Notes under the pieces: generated by a model
Seen by the model: the letters and a program-made list of their open reading frames with translations, nothing else
Databases searched by the model: none
What the model was told of the DNA's origin: nothing
In this document: piece after piece, positions 44,748-56,526 of the stretch
Layout: the number at the start of each line of letters is the position of its first letter
How positions within the stretch are numbered: the first letter of the stretch is position 1
Program-made: the position numbers and the translations under genes
Source: Mycobacteroides saopaulense
Lineage (GTDB): Bacteria > Actinomycetota > Actinomycetes > Mycobacteriales > Mycobacteriaceae
DNA length: 64,000 nucleotides
Reading direction: 5' to 3'
NCBI RefSeq assembly: GCF_001456355.1
Contig: NZ_CP010271.1
Span: 3,286,001 to 3,350,000 of the forward strand

Positions 44748-46156
44748 TACTGGGCCGCCTCCAACAATTCGTCGAGCGCCTCGGTGATCAGCACCGGGAG
44801 CATGTCAGCATCGGGCATCGCTTCACGGTCGGCGTTGATTCCGTAATACACGACACCGTTATATGAGGTCAGTCCGATGGACAACACCTGATTACGCAAC
44901 AGCGGAGGCACCGGGTAGATCTCTGCCAGCCTCGCCCCGCCCAGATACATCGGCGCCTGTGGCCCTGGCACATTCGTGACCAAAAGATTGAACAGCCGGT
45001 TCGGCAGCGTCGTCGCGACCCGGGCCGCCAACGCGTGCAGGGTCGGCGGAACAAACCCCGAGAGCGCCGCCATGTTCGGCACGTCTACCAAACTGAATGC
45101 CGCGGAATGCGATTCGGTGGCATGGGCGATCTGCGACAGCCGCACAACGGTGTTGCCCTCACCGACGGGAAGGTCGACGAGGAACGGCGACACCTCGGTG
45201 GTGGCCGCCCCCTCGACACCCACTTCCAGGTCGCCGTCCCGGTAGACGGACATCGGCACCATCGCCCGAATGGTGGAAGCCGTGGTCACCGGCTCTCCCC
45301 TGCTCATCAACCAATTGCGCAGTGCCCCAGCGATCACCGCCAACACCACATCGTTGACATCGCAGTCGTACTTGGCGCGCACCCGCCGATAATCGGCCAG
45401 CTTCGTGGTCACCACACCGAATCGCCTGCTGCGCGACACACGTTGGTTCAACGGCCCGCGCGGAGCCGCGCCGCGGGCCGCCGTGCGCACCACCTTGACC
45501 ATGCGCTCACCCAGCTCGCCGATCTCGCCCGTCAGCGACGCGACATCGGCGACCGCGCCGCGCACGGCCTCCAGGCGAGCACCGGGACGTGCCAGCCATT
45601 CCGAGACCGCGCCGGCGATGAGCTCGTTGGTGCTCGGCTCATGTTCCGGAACCCAGATGTCCTCTCCGAAGTCCGGGGTACGGGCTGTTCTGTCGAACAA
45701 AACCTGCCCGAGCTCAAGGGCGGATTGACCGTCCACCAGAGCCTGATGCGTCTTGGTGTAGATGGCCAGACGGTTCTTGGACAACCCCTCCACCAAATAC
45801 ATCTCCCAGAGCGGCCGCGACCGATCCAGGGGCCGAGATGTCAAGCGGGCCACCAGATCTTGCAACTGCCCCTCGCTACCCGGAGACGGAAGCGCCGAGC
45901 GTCGAATGTGGTAGGTGATGTCGAAGTCGACGTCGTCGAGCCAGACCGGGCGGGCCAGCCCGAAACCGATCTCCTTGACCTTCTGCCTGTAGCGGGGAAC
46001 CTGTGGGAGACGACTCTCCACCAACGCGAGCAGCTCCTCATAGCTGAAGCCACCGCGAGGCTTGCGAATGATCGCCAGCGAGCCGACGTGCATCGGCGTC
46101 GAGCTGTCCTCGCTGGAGTAGAACGATGCGTCGAGCGCGGACAACCTGCTGACCAC
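44747..46156 (-). CDS. WS/DGAT family acyltransferase
   Basis: 469-residue wax ester synthase/diacylglycerol acyltransferase family protein, near the place of tgs3 (Rv3234c). Family pieces: RLSALDASFYSSED at the start, PLWEMYLVEGL near 120, SIGLTSYNGVVYYGINAD near 440. The catalytic motif HHxxxDG near residue 140 reads HQALVDG: the first His is kept and the second, normally catalytic, is Gln. It may therefore be inactive, altered or regulatory. The start is GTG 46156. It leads a two-gene unit with the DUF6912 gene. Confidence 0.85.
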   Translation of the reverse strand: MVSRLSALDASFYSSEDSSTPMHVGSLAIIRKPRGGFSYEELLALVESRLPQVPRYRQKVKEIGFGLARPVWLDDVDFDITYHIRRSALPSPGSEGQLQDLVARLTSRPLDRSRPLWEMYLVEGLSKNRLAIYTKTHQALVDGQSALELGQVLFDRTARTPDFGEDIWVPEHEPSTNELIAGAVSEWLARPGARLEAVRGAVADVASLTGEIGELGERMVKVVRTAARGAAPRGPLNQRVSRSRRFGVVTTKLADYRRVRAKYDCDVNDVVLAVIAGALRNWLMSRGEPVTTASTIRAMVPMSVYRDGDLEVGVEGAATTEVSPFLVDLPVGEGNTVVRLSQIAHATESHSAAFSLVDVPNMAALSGFVPPTLHALAARVATTLPNRLFNLLVTNVPGPQAPMYLGGARLAEIYPVPPLLRNQVLSIGLTSYNGVVYYGINADREAMPDADMLPVLITEALDELLEAAQ

Positions 46157-46197
46157 TATCCGCGCCGCCTTCCCCTAGAAGAATCTCGCCACTTGCA

Positions 46198-46215
46198 CCC
46201 AGCGGCGCCGCTGGG
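46198..46215. repeat. 18-bp perfect palindrome upstream of the acyltransferase gene
   Basis: CCCAGCGGC and GCCGCTGGG abut without a spacer, 42-59 bp upstream of the acyltransferase start and about 110 bp upstream of the divergent Rv3235-type gene. It could be an operator for either. Its GC-only content makes a chance palindrome in GC-rich DNA a real alternative. Confidence 0.35.
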
Positions 46216-46322
46216 CCAAACACTACCCTGGCGCCCAGGACACCGGCTGTGCGATCATGAACGGCATTGATCTGCGTCTCTCCAGCAGAGCAAATGAGGG
46301 GGCTCATTCACTGGAGGGGAAA

Positions 46323-46793
46323 ATGTCTCATCGCTATGTCACTCGGGTAGCCGACTACGAACCGGCGCCGGTGCTGGCCAGCCTGCCGGCGGCCTGTCAT
46401 GCGCCGCGGCCAGCGAGGTTGCACCAATCACGGGCCCGGCCAGCGGGTATCGAACGTCAAGCACATCTACGCGAACCATCTCCGCCACCTCAGGCCGTTG
46501 CGTTCGCCGATGCGGCAATGCGCCGCGTGCTGGAAGTCATGGACCGGCGCCGGCCCATCGCGCAGCTGCGCCCGTTGCTTGCCGACGGGCCGCTGAGCGC
46601 GGTGATGGCCCGGTCTTCTCGCACACCGGCCACCACTGCCGCGCGGCTCAGCAAGATCAGGGTGCGCCGTTGCGGCGACGCCGCCGCGGAGATCTTCGGG
46701 ACGTTCCAGCGCGGCGGACGCGTCAAGGCATTCGCCGGCCGGATTCAATCCGTCAAGGGCACCTGGCAGGTGGTCGCCTTGCAGCTCGGCTGA
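46323..46793 (+). CDS. Rv3235-type protein (DUF6459)
   Basis: 156-residue Arg/Ala/Pro-rich protein. The N-terminal half is low complexity; the C-terminal half (RVLEVMDRRRPIAQLRPLL, then AEIFGTFQRGGRVKAFAGRI) is the conserved DUF6459 region of M. tuberculosis Rv3235, found beside secA1 in many Actinobacteria. The ATG 46323 has a GGAGGGG site; ATG 46257 has none. It ends 9 bp from the convergent secA1 stop. Function unknown; the conserved link to secA1 hints at, but does not show, a secretion role. Confidence 0.8.
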   Translation: MSHRYVTRVADYEPAPVLASLPAACHAPRPARLHQSRARPAGIERQAHLREPSPPPQAVAFADAAMRRVLEVMDRRRPIAQLRPLLADGPLSAVMARSSRTPATTAARLSKIRVRRCGDAAAEIFGTFQRGGRVKAFAGRIQSVKGTWQVVALQLG

Positions 46794-46802
46794 CGCCAAC
46801 CG

Positions 46803-49601
<2,799 letters not shown>

Positions 49602-49728
49602 GTCAATAACCCCTGTACTCGTTAGGACTTGCACAAACGTTCGATGCTCGCGCAAGCGGCTCATCCGTCAACAGCCGAGTCCCATCGTAGGCGCACGCCC
49701 CACCGAGCCGTTTCGGGTACGACCTCGA

Positions 49729-50202
49729 CTATCGGCCAGCCGCCCGGTCACCGCGCAGCGTCATGACGGTGCTGGTCACCGTGGCCACCGTCTTACCGTC
49801 GCCTCTGGTCACGTCGCAGGCGTAGTGGGTGATGGTCCTGCCCGAATGCGTGGGGCGGGCGGTGGCGATCAAGGTGTCGGCCCACACCGGCCGCAGGAAC
49901 GCGGCGCGGATATCGATGCTGGTAAACGTCTCTCCGGGGGCCATCAACGTGGAATGGGCCGTTCCGATGGCGGCATCGGCCAACTCCACCAGGAACCCGC
50001 CATGCACGGTGCCCTGCTGATTCCCATGTCGGGAGGGATCGACATCCACCCGCACCACCGCGGCGCCCGCCTCGACGGCAACGATCCCGAAATCGAGAAA
50101 TTTCGAGATGGCGGTCGGATACCGCATATGGGTGGTGTCGCCGGGTGTCGAGGTACCGGCCAGCTGTCGCCGCAGAAATTCCAGTACCGGGAGGTCCGTC
50201 AT
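49729..50202 (-). CDS. PaaI-type hotdog-fold thioesterase
   Basis: 157-residue hotdog thioesterase. The active-site helix region is NQQGTVHGGFLVELADAAIG near residue 65, with the HGG motif and a downstream Asp, and TSIDIRAAFLRPV for the second strand set. Members hydrolyse acyl- or aryl-CoA esters. ATG 50202 is chosen; a longer frame to 50292 crosses the promoter region. It is divergent from the MocR regulator over 72 bp, which suggests that the regulator controls it. Confidence 0.88.
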   Translation of the reverse strand: MTDLPVLEFLRRQLAGTSTPGDTTHMRYPTAISKFLDFGIVAVEAGAAVVRVDVDPSRHGNQQGTVHGGFLVELADAAIGTAHSTLMAPGETFTSIDIRAAFLRPVWADTLIATARPTHSGRTITHYACDVTRGDGKTVATVTSTVMTLRGDRAAGR

Positions 50203-50230
50203 CGTCACGGCTCGACGGTAGGCACGTAGA

Positions 50231-50243
50231 TTGATGCAATCAA
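50231..50243. promoter_or_regulatory. small palindrome between thioesterase and MocR genes
   Basis: TTGAT-GCA-ATCAA, perfect 5-bp arms, inside an AT-rich patch (TGATGCAATCAACAAATTGT) in the 72-bp divergent gap. MocR regulators usually bind their own divergent promoter, so this is the likeliest operator. Confidence 0.45.
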
Positions 50244-50274
50244 CAAATTGTCCTAACCACGATCGGGAGGCCGG

Positions 50275-51612
50275 GTGCGCGTTCGACGTCACGCCACCGT
50301 CGCCGATGAGCTGGCTGTGCAGATCCGGGCCGGCGCGATGCCCGCAGGTACTCGGCTACCCACCCATCGCGCGCTGGCGCGTCGATACGGCATCGCGGTC
50401 GCCACGGCCAGCAGGGTGTACCGCGACCTGACGGCCGCCGGACTTGTCGTCGGGGAGCCCGGACGCGGCACCTTCGTGCGGGACCTCAGCGGTTTCACGG
50501 GACCAGAGCCCATCCGACTGACGACGGGACAGCGCGTCGCGGACCTGTCCTTCAACCAGCCGCTATCCGCGGGACAGGACGACGACCTGCGACAGGCCCT
50601 ACGCGGATTGGCCGGCGAGGGCGACCTGACCAGCCTGCTGCACCAGCAGCCGCCGGGTGGGCGCGACCGCGATTGCGCGGCGATCGCCACCTACCTACTT
50701 GATCGCGGGATCGACGTTGCTCCGCGCGGCGTCCTGATATCCGGCGGCGCCCAACAGGGTTTGGATACCGTGCTGACGGCTATCGCCGAGCCGCGCACGG
50801 TCGTCGCCGTCGACGCGCTCACGTACCCGGGCATCAAGCTGCTGGCCAGCGCCGGGCGGCTGGATCTTGCCCCGGTACAGAACCACGCGGCCGGGATGGA
50901 CCTCGACCACCTCGAATGGCTATGCGGCCGGCGGCCGATCTCCGTGCTGTATCTCATTCCCACGCTGCACAACCCGTTGGGATACATCCTCACCGCGAGT
51001 GCCCGCGAACGCATTGCGGCCTTGGCTGACCGGCACGACTTCCTCATCGTCGAGGACGCCACATACGCGTTCCTGGAGCCCGAGGCTCCACCGCCCGTGC
51101 AGACCTTCGCGCCCGAGCGGACCTTCTATGTGGGCAGCATGTCGAAGAACCTGGCCTCCGGGCTTCGGATCGGATACATCGTCACACCGCTCGCCCACCG
51201 CCCGGCGCTGATCCGGTCGCTGCGGGCCACCAGCTGGGGCGCCTCGACCATCGCCAGCGCCCTGACCACGCGCTGGTTGACCGACGGCACCGCGGCACGG
51301 CTGGAGACACTGCGCCGCGACGATGCCCGCCAGCGCCAGTCCGTCGCGCGCACCGAGCTGATGGGCCTGGACTATCAGGCTCATCCCGGTGCGTACTCGG
51401 GTTGGCTCGTGCTTCCCGACCAGGTGCGCAACGACCTGGTTGCCCGTGAGCTCGCCGAACTGGGGATCATGGTGTCGACAGCGGCCGCCTTCGCGACCAC
51501 ACCGCACGCGCCGAACGCATTACGGCTCGCGTTGGCCACCCCGAACCTGCCGGATCTCACCGCCGCACTGCGCCAAATCCGAACGGTGGCAGCGGAATCG
51601 ATCCCGATATGA
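50275..51612 (+). CDS. MocR-type regulator (GntR HTH plus aminotransferase fold)
   Basis: 445-residue fusion. Residues about 1-70 are a GntR winged helix (GTRLPTHRALARRYGIAVAT, then GRGTFVRD). Residues about 90-440 are a fold-type I aminotransferase domain with the PLP lysine in YVGSMSKNLASGLRIGY near residue 295 and LIPTLHNPLGYIL for the cofactor pocket. Such regulators sense PLP-linked ligands and often activate a divergent gene, here the thioesterase. Start GTG 50275, with GGGAGG upstream. It ends in a strong hairpin. Confidence 0.93.
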   Translation: MRVRRHATVADELAVQIRAGAMPAGTRLPTHRALARRYGIAVATASRVYRDLTAAGLVVGEPGRGTFVRDLSGFTGPEPIRLTTGQRVADLSFNQPLSAGQDDDLRQALRGLAGEGDLTSLLHQQPPGGRDRDCAAIATYLLDRGIDVAPRGVLISGGAQQGLDTVLTAIAEPRTVVAVDALTYPGIKLLASAGRLDLAPVQNHAAGMDLDHLEWLCGRRPISVLYLIPTLHNPLGYILTASARERIAALADRHDFLIVEDATYAFLEPEAPPPVQTFAPERTFYVGSMSKNLASGLRIGYIVTPLAHRPALIRSLRATSWGASTIASALTTRWLTDGTAARLETLRRDDARQRQSVARTELMGLDYQAHPGAYSGWLVLPDQVRNDLVARELAELGIMVSTAAAFATTPHAPNALRLALATPNLPDLTAALRQIRTVAAESIPI

Positions 51613-51653
51613 GAAATCCCCGCCCCGGTCGCGAAACCGGTGCGGGGATTCTC
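51611..51653. terminator. terminator hairpin between the MocR gene and hpf
   Basis: GAGAAATCCCCGC pairs with GCGGGGATTCTC (one A bulged), and inside it CCGGT pairs with ACCGG. It starts at the MocR stop and lies 21 bp before the convergent hpf stop, so it may serve both strands. Confidence 0.75.
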
Positions 51654-51673
51654 TGCGCGGATGACCGCGCGCC

Positions 51674-52345
51674 CTACTCCCCGAGGCGTATCAGGCCATA
51701 GTCGTACCCGTGCCTGCGGTATACCACAGACGGGCGACCTGAGGACTCGTCATGAAACAGGAAGAAGTCGTGCCCGACCAGTTCCATCTCGTAGAGCGCG
51801 TCGTCCACCGTCATCGGCTTGGCCGGGTGTTCCTTGGTCCGCACGATGTGTCCCGGGCCCTGCCCGTCATCGACCTCGGCACCGTTATGACTATGTGCAC
51901 CGTTCACCTCGGCGGGCGGCGTGAAGGCGTCGGCCGGGAGCACCTTGGTGGCCTCGGCAAGCGATACCGGCGTCTTGTCTCCATAGTGGACCTTGCGGCG
52001 ATCACGACCTCGGCGCAGTCGGCTTTCGAGCTTGGCGACGGCGGCTTCGAGTGCGCTGTGGAATGTGTCGGCACATGCCTCGCCCCGGACAACCGGCCCC
52101 CGGCCCCGCGCGGTGATCTCCACGCGCTGACAGCTCTTTTTCTGGCGACGATTGCGTTCGTGTTCGAGTTCTACATCAAAGAGGTAAAGGGTCTTGTCGT
52201 AACGTTCCAGACGGGTCAGTTTGTCGTTCACAAAGATTCGGAAGTGATCGGGGATCTCAACGTTACGGCCCTTGACCACGACATCGGCTTGGGCCGTCCG
52301 CTCCCCGTCCTCGAGTGCAACGGATGCCTTTGATGTGCTTGACAA
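51674..52345 (-). CDS. hpf: ribosome hibernation promoting factor (long form HPF)
   Basis: 223-residue long HPF. The N-terminal ribosome-binding domain (VVVKGRNVEIPDHFRIFVND through VAKLESRLRRGRDRRK) is followed by a linker and the C-terminal dimerisation domain (MTVDDALYEMELVGHDFFLF, then VVYRRHGYDYGLI). It stores idle ribosomes, at the place of Rv3241c. The start is TTG 52345, because GGAGG stands 6 nt upstream; ATG 52381 is possible but lacks a site. The 305 bp upstream (52346-52650) contain a hairpin, GGGCGGT-CAG-ACCGCCC at 52534-52550, and no gene. Confidence 0.92.
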   Translation of the reverse strand: MSSTSKASVALEDGERTAQADVVVKGRNVEIPDHFRIFVNDKLTRLERYDKTLYLFDVELEHERNRRQKKSCQRVEITARGRGPVVRGEACADTFHSALEAAVAKLESRLRRGRDRRKVHYGDKTPVSLAEATKVLPADAFTPPAEVNGAHSHNGAEVDDGQGPGHIVRTKEHPAKPMTVDDALYEMELVGHDFFLFHDESSGRPSVVYRRHGYDYGLIRLGE

Positions 52346-52533
52346 CTCATACCTCCGTACTGAGAGTGCGCTTACGCTCAATCCATCCGCTAGGGACTAA
52401 AGATATTGGCGGCGCGCATGTTTGATATTTGAAGTACGCCGGAGTCGCCTGAAACGCTGAGACGGCAGCCCGCCGGCGCTGGGGTGGGCAATCACCTCCT
52501 CCGCCGTATGGGACGCAGGCGTTCCACGTCGGT

Positions 52534-52550
52534 GGGCGGTCAGACCGCCC
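52534..52550. terminator. hairpin in the 305-bp gap between comF-type gene and hpf
   Basis: GGGCGGT and ACCGCCC pair over a CAG loop, 100 nt past the ComF-type stop and 189 nt before the hpf start. Without a U-run it is a weak terminator at best; an element of the hpf leader is the alternative. I see no other structure in 52346-52650 beyond an AT-rich patch near 52395-52440 that may hold the hpf promoter. Confidence 0.4.
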
Positions 52551-52650
52551 GAACGCGAAACGTTCATAGCTTGTTGGCCCCGACGGTAGTCCGTGTTCAC
52601 GCGCCTTGCCACCGATTCGTCAGAGTCGTTTCGAGATCGTCATCCGATTT

Positions 52651-53274
52651 TTAGGAGTACGTCAGCGTCAGCACGGCGGCGACTGGAAATCCTGCCGATT
52701 TCAATACTCTGACCGATTCGGCAACGGTAGACCCGGTGGTCACGACATCGTCGATCACCACCAATTCGGTATCCGGCCGTGGCGTTCTGCGCAGCGCGAC
52801 CCGTCCGGCCACGTTGTGCTGCCGGTCGGAAATGGACAGTCCGACCGAATCTCGCGCACCCAGCCTCATGCGCAGTAAGGATGCGACACGCACCCCCGGA
52901 ATCTGTGTGGCAACCGTGGCCACCGCGGCCACCGGATCTCCACCACGGCCCCGCGCCGACATCCAGCGAGTAGGAGCCGGGACCAGCGTCACCGGTCGCT
53001 CCACCAGCTGCCAGCGCAGCAGCTGATCCACTCCCCGCGCGAGCGCCATCCCCAGCGGAACAGTGAGATCGCGGCGGCCGCGGTCCTTCATCGTCACGAT
53101 CGCCCGCCGCCGCACACCCGCGTATCGGCCGAGTGACAGCACGGGCACACCGGGGTCGACCCGCGTGGTCACCACCACCGGCTCCCCGGTGAACGCGCAC
53201 GCGCAGTCCTGGCACCAGCGGGTCGACGGCGCCCCGCAACCACCGCAGGCCAACGGCAACACCAGATCGAGCAT
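52651..53274 (-). CDS. ComF family phosphoribosyltransferase-like protein
   Basis: 207-residue ComF protein. The N-terminal zinc ribbon is ACGGCG and CQDC (residues about 9-24), and the PRPP-binding loop LVVIDDVVTTGSTVAES lies near 175. ComF proteins are tied to DNA uptake in competent bacteria and to phosphoribosyl transfer, but the role in mycobacteria is unknown. It matches Rv3242c. The ATG 53274 lies 36 bp after the TetR gene on the same strand, so the two may share a transcript. Confidence 0.9.
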   Translation of the reverse strand: MLDLVLPLACGGCGAPSTRWCQDCACAFTGEPVVVTTRVDPGVPVLSLGRYAGVRRRAIVTMKDRGRRDLTVPLGMALARGVDQLLRWQLVERPVTLVPAPTRWMSARGRGGDPVAAVATVATQIPGVRVASLLRMRLGARDSVGLSISDRQHNVAGRVALRRTPRPDTELVVIDDVVTTGSTVAESVRVLKSAGFPVAAVLTLTYS

Positions 53275-53310
53275 GCGATCACTGTGCGCGCGAGGTCCGA
53301 CAGGCCGACG

Positions 53311-54003
53311 CTAGAGCGCCGCGACCAGCGCCTCGATTTGCCCCCGGTCCAGCACTTCGACCGTCCCGTCGGGCAGTCCGAGGATTCGGTCGGTGGCAAT
53401 GCCATACAGCCGCTGACGCATCACCGCGGCGTCGATCGCCTCCGTTCGCGCTCGCGCATCCGGTGCTGCGGTGATCCGTTGCACGGTGACACCCATGTTG
53501 GCTGCGAAGCCCTGAATCATGTCGCCGACGCCTTCGGGATCGAAGGTCTGGAACACTCCCTCGGCGACTCCAGTCGCGATCACCTCGGTGAGCACGGGCC
53601 GAAACTTGTCCTCCCAGATCGCCGAGATCCTGCGCAGCAGCGCCTGATTCTCCGGCCGCAACATGGACGCCATCGCCGCGATGCTCTCGGGCGCACCGAG
53701 CGCCATCTTGACCTCGTAGCCGGCACGCAGTCCGGCGTTCAGCCGCTCCAGCGCACCCTTTTCCACTTCGGTGAAGACCGGGCTCAACGACTCGAATGCC
53801 TGATGCGCGCTGCGTTCGGATAGCGCGTCGACCAGCGCCTCCTTCGAGGAAAAGTAGTGGTAGAAAGCACCTTTGGATATCCCGGAGGTCGCGATCAGAT
53901 CATTGAGGCTGACCTTGTCGTAGCCGCGTTCGAGGAACAGCGCCATCGCCAGGTCGAGCAGCTCGGTCCGGCGCACCTCCGGATGCTTCACCACACGCGG
54001 CAT
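53311..54003 (-). CDS. TetR family regulator of the membrane-protein pair
   Basis: 230-residue TetR regulator with the helix-turn-helix SLNDLIATSGISKGAFYHYF near residue 35. The C-terminal domain resembles no specific subfamily to me. It lies 13 bp after a four-span membrane gene on the same strand, and two operator-like repeats precede that gene, so it likely represses its own operon and possibly the divergent acyl-CoA oxidase gene. Start ATG 54003 (MPRVVKHPEVRRTELLD). Confidence 0.9.
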   Translation of the reverse strand: MPRVVKHPEVRRTELLDLAMALFLERGYDKVSLNDLIATSGISKGAFYHYFSSKEALVDALSERSAHQAFESLSPVFTEVEKGALERLNAGLRAGYEVKMALGAPESIAAMASMLRPENQALLRRISAIWEDKFRPVLTEVIATGVAEGVFQTFDPEGVGDMIQGFAANMGVTVQRITAAPDARARTEAIDAAVMRQRLYGIATDRILGLPDGTVEVLDRGQIEALVAAL

Positions 54004-54016
54004 AGTCGGTATTGAA

Positions 54017-54451
54017 TCAGTCGCCGATCGTGGGCTTCTTGATCCAGCCGACGTACGTCAGGTACAGACCGACGACGGCCATGAACAAGAAGAACACACG
54101 GACGGGCCCGACCGCGGGCACCGAGGCGTCCACCCCCTTGTGCATCAGCTGAGGAAACGCCAGTAGGACGAATCCTCGCAGCGCCAGGAACCAACCGAAC
54201 AACGAGACGATCACCGGCGCGAGCCCTTTCCAGAACTGATGGAACGCGATGATCATCAACCCGCAGAAGAACAGCAGGGCACCGAATAGCCATGACCACA
54301 TCGGGTCCGTGAAGAAGCTGTCACCCAGAAAGCTCAGGTCCGCCGCACGCACCGCGATGATCGTGGTGACCGTGGCGACAAATGGGCCGATGACCCGCGC
54401 GAAAGCACGCGTGCGCTGGACCGGATCGACCGTGGTGTGCGCCGTCGACAT
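54017..54451 (-). CDS. four-TM membrane protein
   Basis: 144-residue integral membrane protein with four spans (near residues 17-35, 50-70, 78-98 and 118-136, the last VFFLFMAVVGLYLTYVGW) and a short KKPTIGD tail. I do not recognise a family with a known role. ATG 54451 follows an AAAGGAG site by 8 nt; an upstream frame to 54529 runs through the operators. As first gene of an operon with a TetR repressor, it may be induced by a small molecule. Confidence 0.8.
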   Translation of the reverse strand: MSTAHTTVDPVQRTRAFARVIGPFVATVTTIIAVRAADLSFLGDSFFTDPMWSWLFGALLFFCGLMIIAFHQFWKGLAPVIVSLFGWFLALRGFVLLAFPQLMHKGVDASVPAVGPVRVFFLFMAVVGLYLTYVGWIKKPTIGD

Positions 54452-54478
54452 GTCGCGGTCTCCTTTCACGAGTCTGAA

Positions 54479-54515
54479 TAGACCATTGGTCGGTATGTTA
54501 GACCACTGGTCGGTA
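54479..54515. promoter_or_regulatory. two tandem TetR-type operators
   Basis: TAGACCATTGGTCGGTA (54479-54495) and TAGACCACTGGTCGGTA (54499-54515) are 17-bp copies differing at one base, 20 bp apart centre to centre. Each holds a GACC-N3-GGTC palindrome. The 20-bp spacing (about two helical turns) suits two dimers on one face. They lie 28-64 bp before the membrane-protein ATG and 62 bp before the divergent acyl-CoA oxidase start. Confidence 0.8.
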
Positions 54516-54576
54516 AATGCAAGTGGCATGCCGCAGAACGCCGAGCGGCCGGGCCGATCTGACTAGGCTCGGAATC

Positions 54577-56526
54577 ATGGAGACCCGGACAGCACCCGCC
54601 GATCCCGAAGTTCTCACCTCAAATCTGCGCGTCGCGCTCGACGGACGATTCGGTCCGATCCGTGACGCCGCACGCGAATACCTGAACCGCGCCGACCTGC
54701 TACCCGAGCCGTCGCTGACCCTTGAGGAGGCACGGGCGCGATCGCTGCGCATCATGCGTGAGCTGGTTCCACATGGCTTGCCGCACGCGGGATTCCGCAA
54801 GGAACACGGCGGTACCGGCGATGTCGGGGCGGCCATCGTCGGCATCGAAATGCTCGGCTACGCAGACCTGTCGCTGATGGTCAAGGCGGGTGTGCAGTGG
54901 GGCCTCTTCGGTGGCGCGATCGAAAACCTGGGTACCGCGGCACACCATGAGCAGTATGTGGTCCCGCTGATCAACCTCGATGTGCTCGGCTGCTTCGGAA
55001 TGACCGAGACCGGCCATGGCTCCAATGTGCAGGCCCTGCAGACGATCGCCACCTACGACAGCCAGACCGGCGACTTCGTTCTCAACTCCGTGGGCTCGCT
55101 GGCACGCAAGGACTACATCGGCGGCGCCGCCGAGCATGCGACTGTGGCAGCGGTTTTCGCGCAACTCGTCACCGGAGGCCCCGGCGAGGAAGCCACCGGC
55201 CGCGGTGTGCATTGCTTCGTGGTACCGATACGCAGCGCCGACGGCAAGGACCTGCCGGGCATCACCACCAGCGACTGCGGCTACAAGGGCGGGCTCGCCG
55301 GTGTCGACAACGGGCGCATCGTGTTCGACAACGTGCGGGTGCCGAGGGCCAATCTGCTCAACCGATATGCCGACGTCGCGCAGGACGGCTCCTACAGCTC
55401 GCCCATCGAGAACGAGAACAAGCGATTCTTCACCATGCTGGGCACCCTCATCCGCGGCCGGGTGAGCGTCGCCGCGACCTCGGGCGCGGCCGCCCGCAAG
55501 GCGCTGACCATCGCGTCGCGCTATGCCTTGGTGCGTAAGCAGTTCGACACCCCCGACAGTGACGACGAGGTGATCATCGCCGACTACCTGGTGCATCAAC
55601 GCAAGCTGCTGCCCTTGATCGCACGGTCGTACGCGCTCGCGTTCGCACAGAACGAACTGACCGAAGAGCTGCACGAAGTGCAGACCGCCGACGAGGTTGA
55701 TGCGGACCGACAACGTCAGTTGGAAAGCGCAGCAGCGGGTTTGAAGGCGATGACCAGCTGGCATGCCCAGCACGCCATCACCGTGTGCCGGGAGGCGTGT
55801 GGCGGTGCGGGGTACCTCGACGCCAACCAGCTCACCATTCTGCGGCGCGATATCGACGTCTTCACCACCTTCGAGGGCGACAACACCGTGCTCACCCAGC
55901 TGGTGGCCAAGGAGCTGCTATCGGCGTACGCAGAAGATGTACGCGGCCTCAATGCCGTTGGGTGGACCCGGTTTATCGCGGGCATGGCCCGCGACGTCAT
56001 CCTGGAACGCTCCGCGGCGCGACAGGTCATCCAGACCATTCTGGATTCCTCCGACGAGGACGTCGAAGAATCCGATCTCAGCAATCGCGGTACTCAACTT
56101 CGCCTGCTGCGCAATCGCGAGGATCATCTGCTGCGTACCGCGGCGACCCGAATGCAACGTGCCCAGTCTGACGACGAGGATCCCTTCGAGGTCTTCAATT
56201 CCGCGCAGGACCACATCCTCAAGGTCGGCTCGGCGCACACCGAACGGGTGGTATTGGAAGCGTTCATCGAGGCCATCGACAGCTGCGACAGCAAGTCCGC
56301 GCAGGAGCTGCTGGAAAAGCTGTGCGACCTGTTCGTCTACAGCGCGCTCGAAGCCGATCTGTCATGGTTCTTGATGCACCGGCATGTCTCGACAGAACGG
56401 GCCAAGGCAATCCGGCGCGGTGTCAACCAGTTGTGCGAGGAGCTGCGTCCACATCTTCGGACCTTGGTGGATGCGTTCGGAATTCCCGAGGCACTGCTGG
56501 CCACGGAGATGATCCCCGACAACTAA
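54577..56526 (+). CDS. acyl-CoA oxidase-like / acyl-CoA dehydrogenase protein
   Basis: 649-residue flavoprotein, longer than ordinary acyl-CoA dehydrogenases (about 380-400) and close to acyl-CoA oxidases. Pieces: [18 protein letters not shown] near residue 145 (flavin and substrate contact), [19 protein letters not shown] near 235, [11 protein letters not shown] near 405, and [15 protein letters not shown] near 430 with the oxidase-type catalytic Glu. It would introduce a trans-2 double bond in acyl-CoA. Start ATG 54577; a 20-residue upstream extension overlaps the operator region. The stop overlaps the convergent lpqB stop by four bases. Confidence 0.88.
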   Translation: METRTAPADPEVLTSNLRVALDGRFGPIRDAAREYLNRADLLPEPSLTLEEARARSLRIMRELVPHGLPHAGFRKEHGGTGDVGAAIVGIEMLGYADLSLMVKAGVQWGLFGGAIENLGTAAHHEQYVVPLINLDVLGCFGMTETGHGSNVQALQTIATYDSQTGDFVLNSVGSLARKDYIGGAAEHATVAAVFAQLVTGGPGEEATGRGVHCFVVPIRSADGKDLPGITTSDCGYKGGLAGVDNGRIVFDNVRVPRANLLNRYADVAQDGSYSSPIENENKRFFTMLGTLIRGRVSVAATSGAAARKALTIASRYALVRKQFDTPDSDDEVIIADYLVHQRKLLPLIARSYALAFAQNELTEELHEVQTADEVDADRQRQLESAAAGLKAMTSWHAQHAITVCREACGGAGYLDANQLTILRRDIDVFTTFEGDNTVLTQLVAKELLSAYAEDVRGLNAVGWTRFIAGMARDVILERSAARQVIQTILDSSDEDVEESDLSNRGTQLRLLRNREDHLLRTAATRMQRAQSDDEDPFEVFNSAQDHILKVGSAHTERVVLEAFIEAIDSCDSKSAQELLEKLCDLFVYSALEADLSWFLMHRHVSTERAKAIRRGVNQLCEELRPHLRTLVDAFGIPEALLATEMIPDN

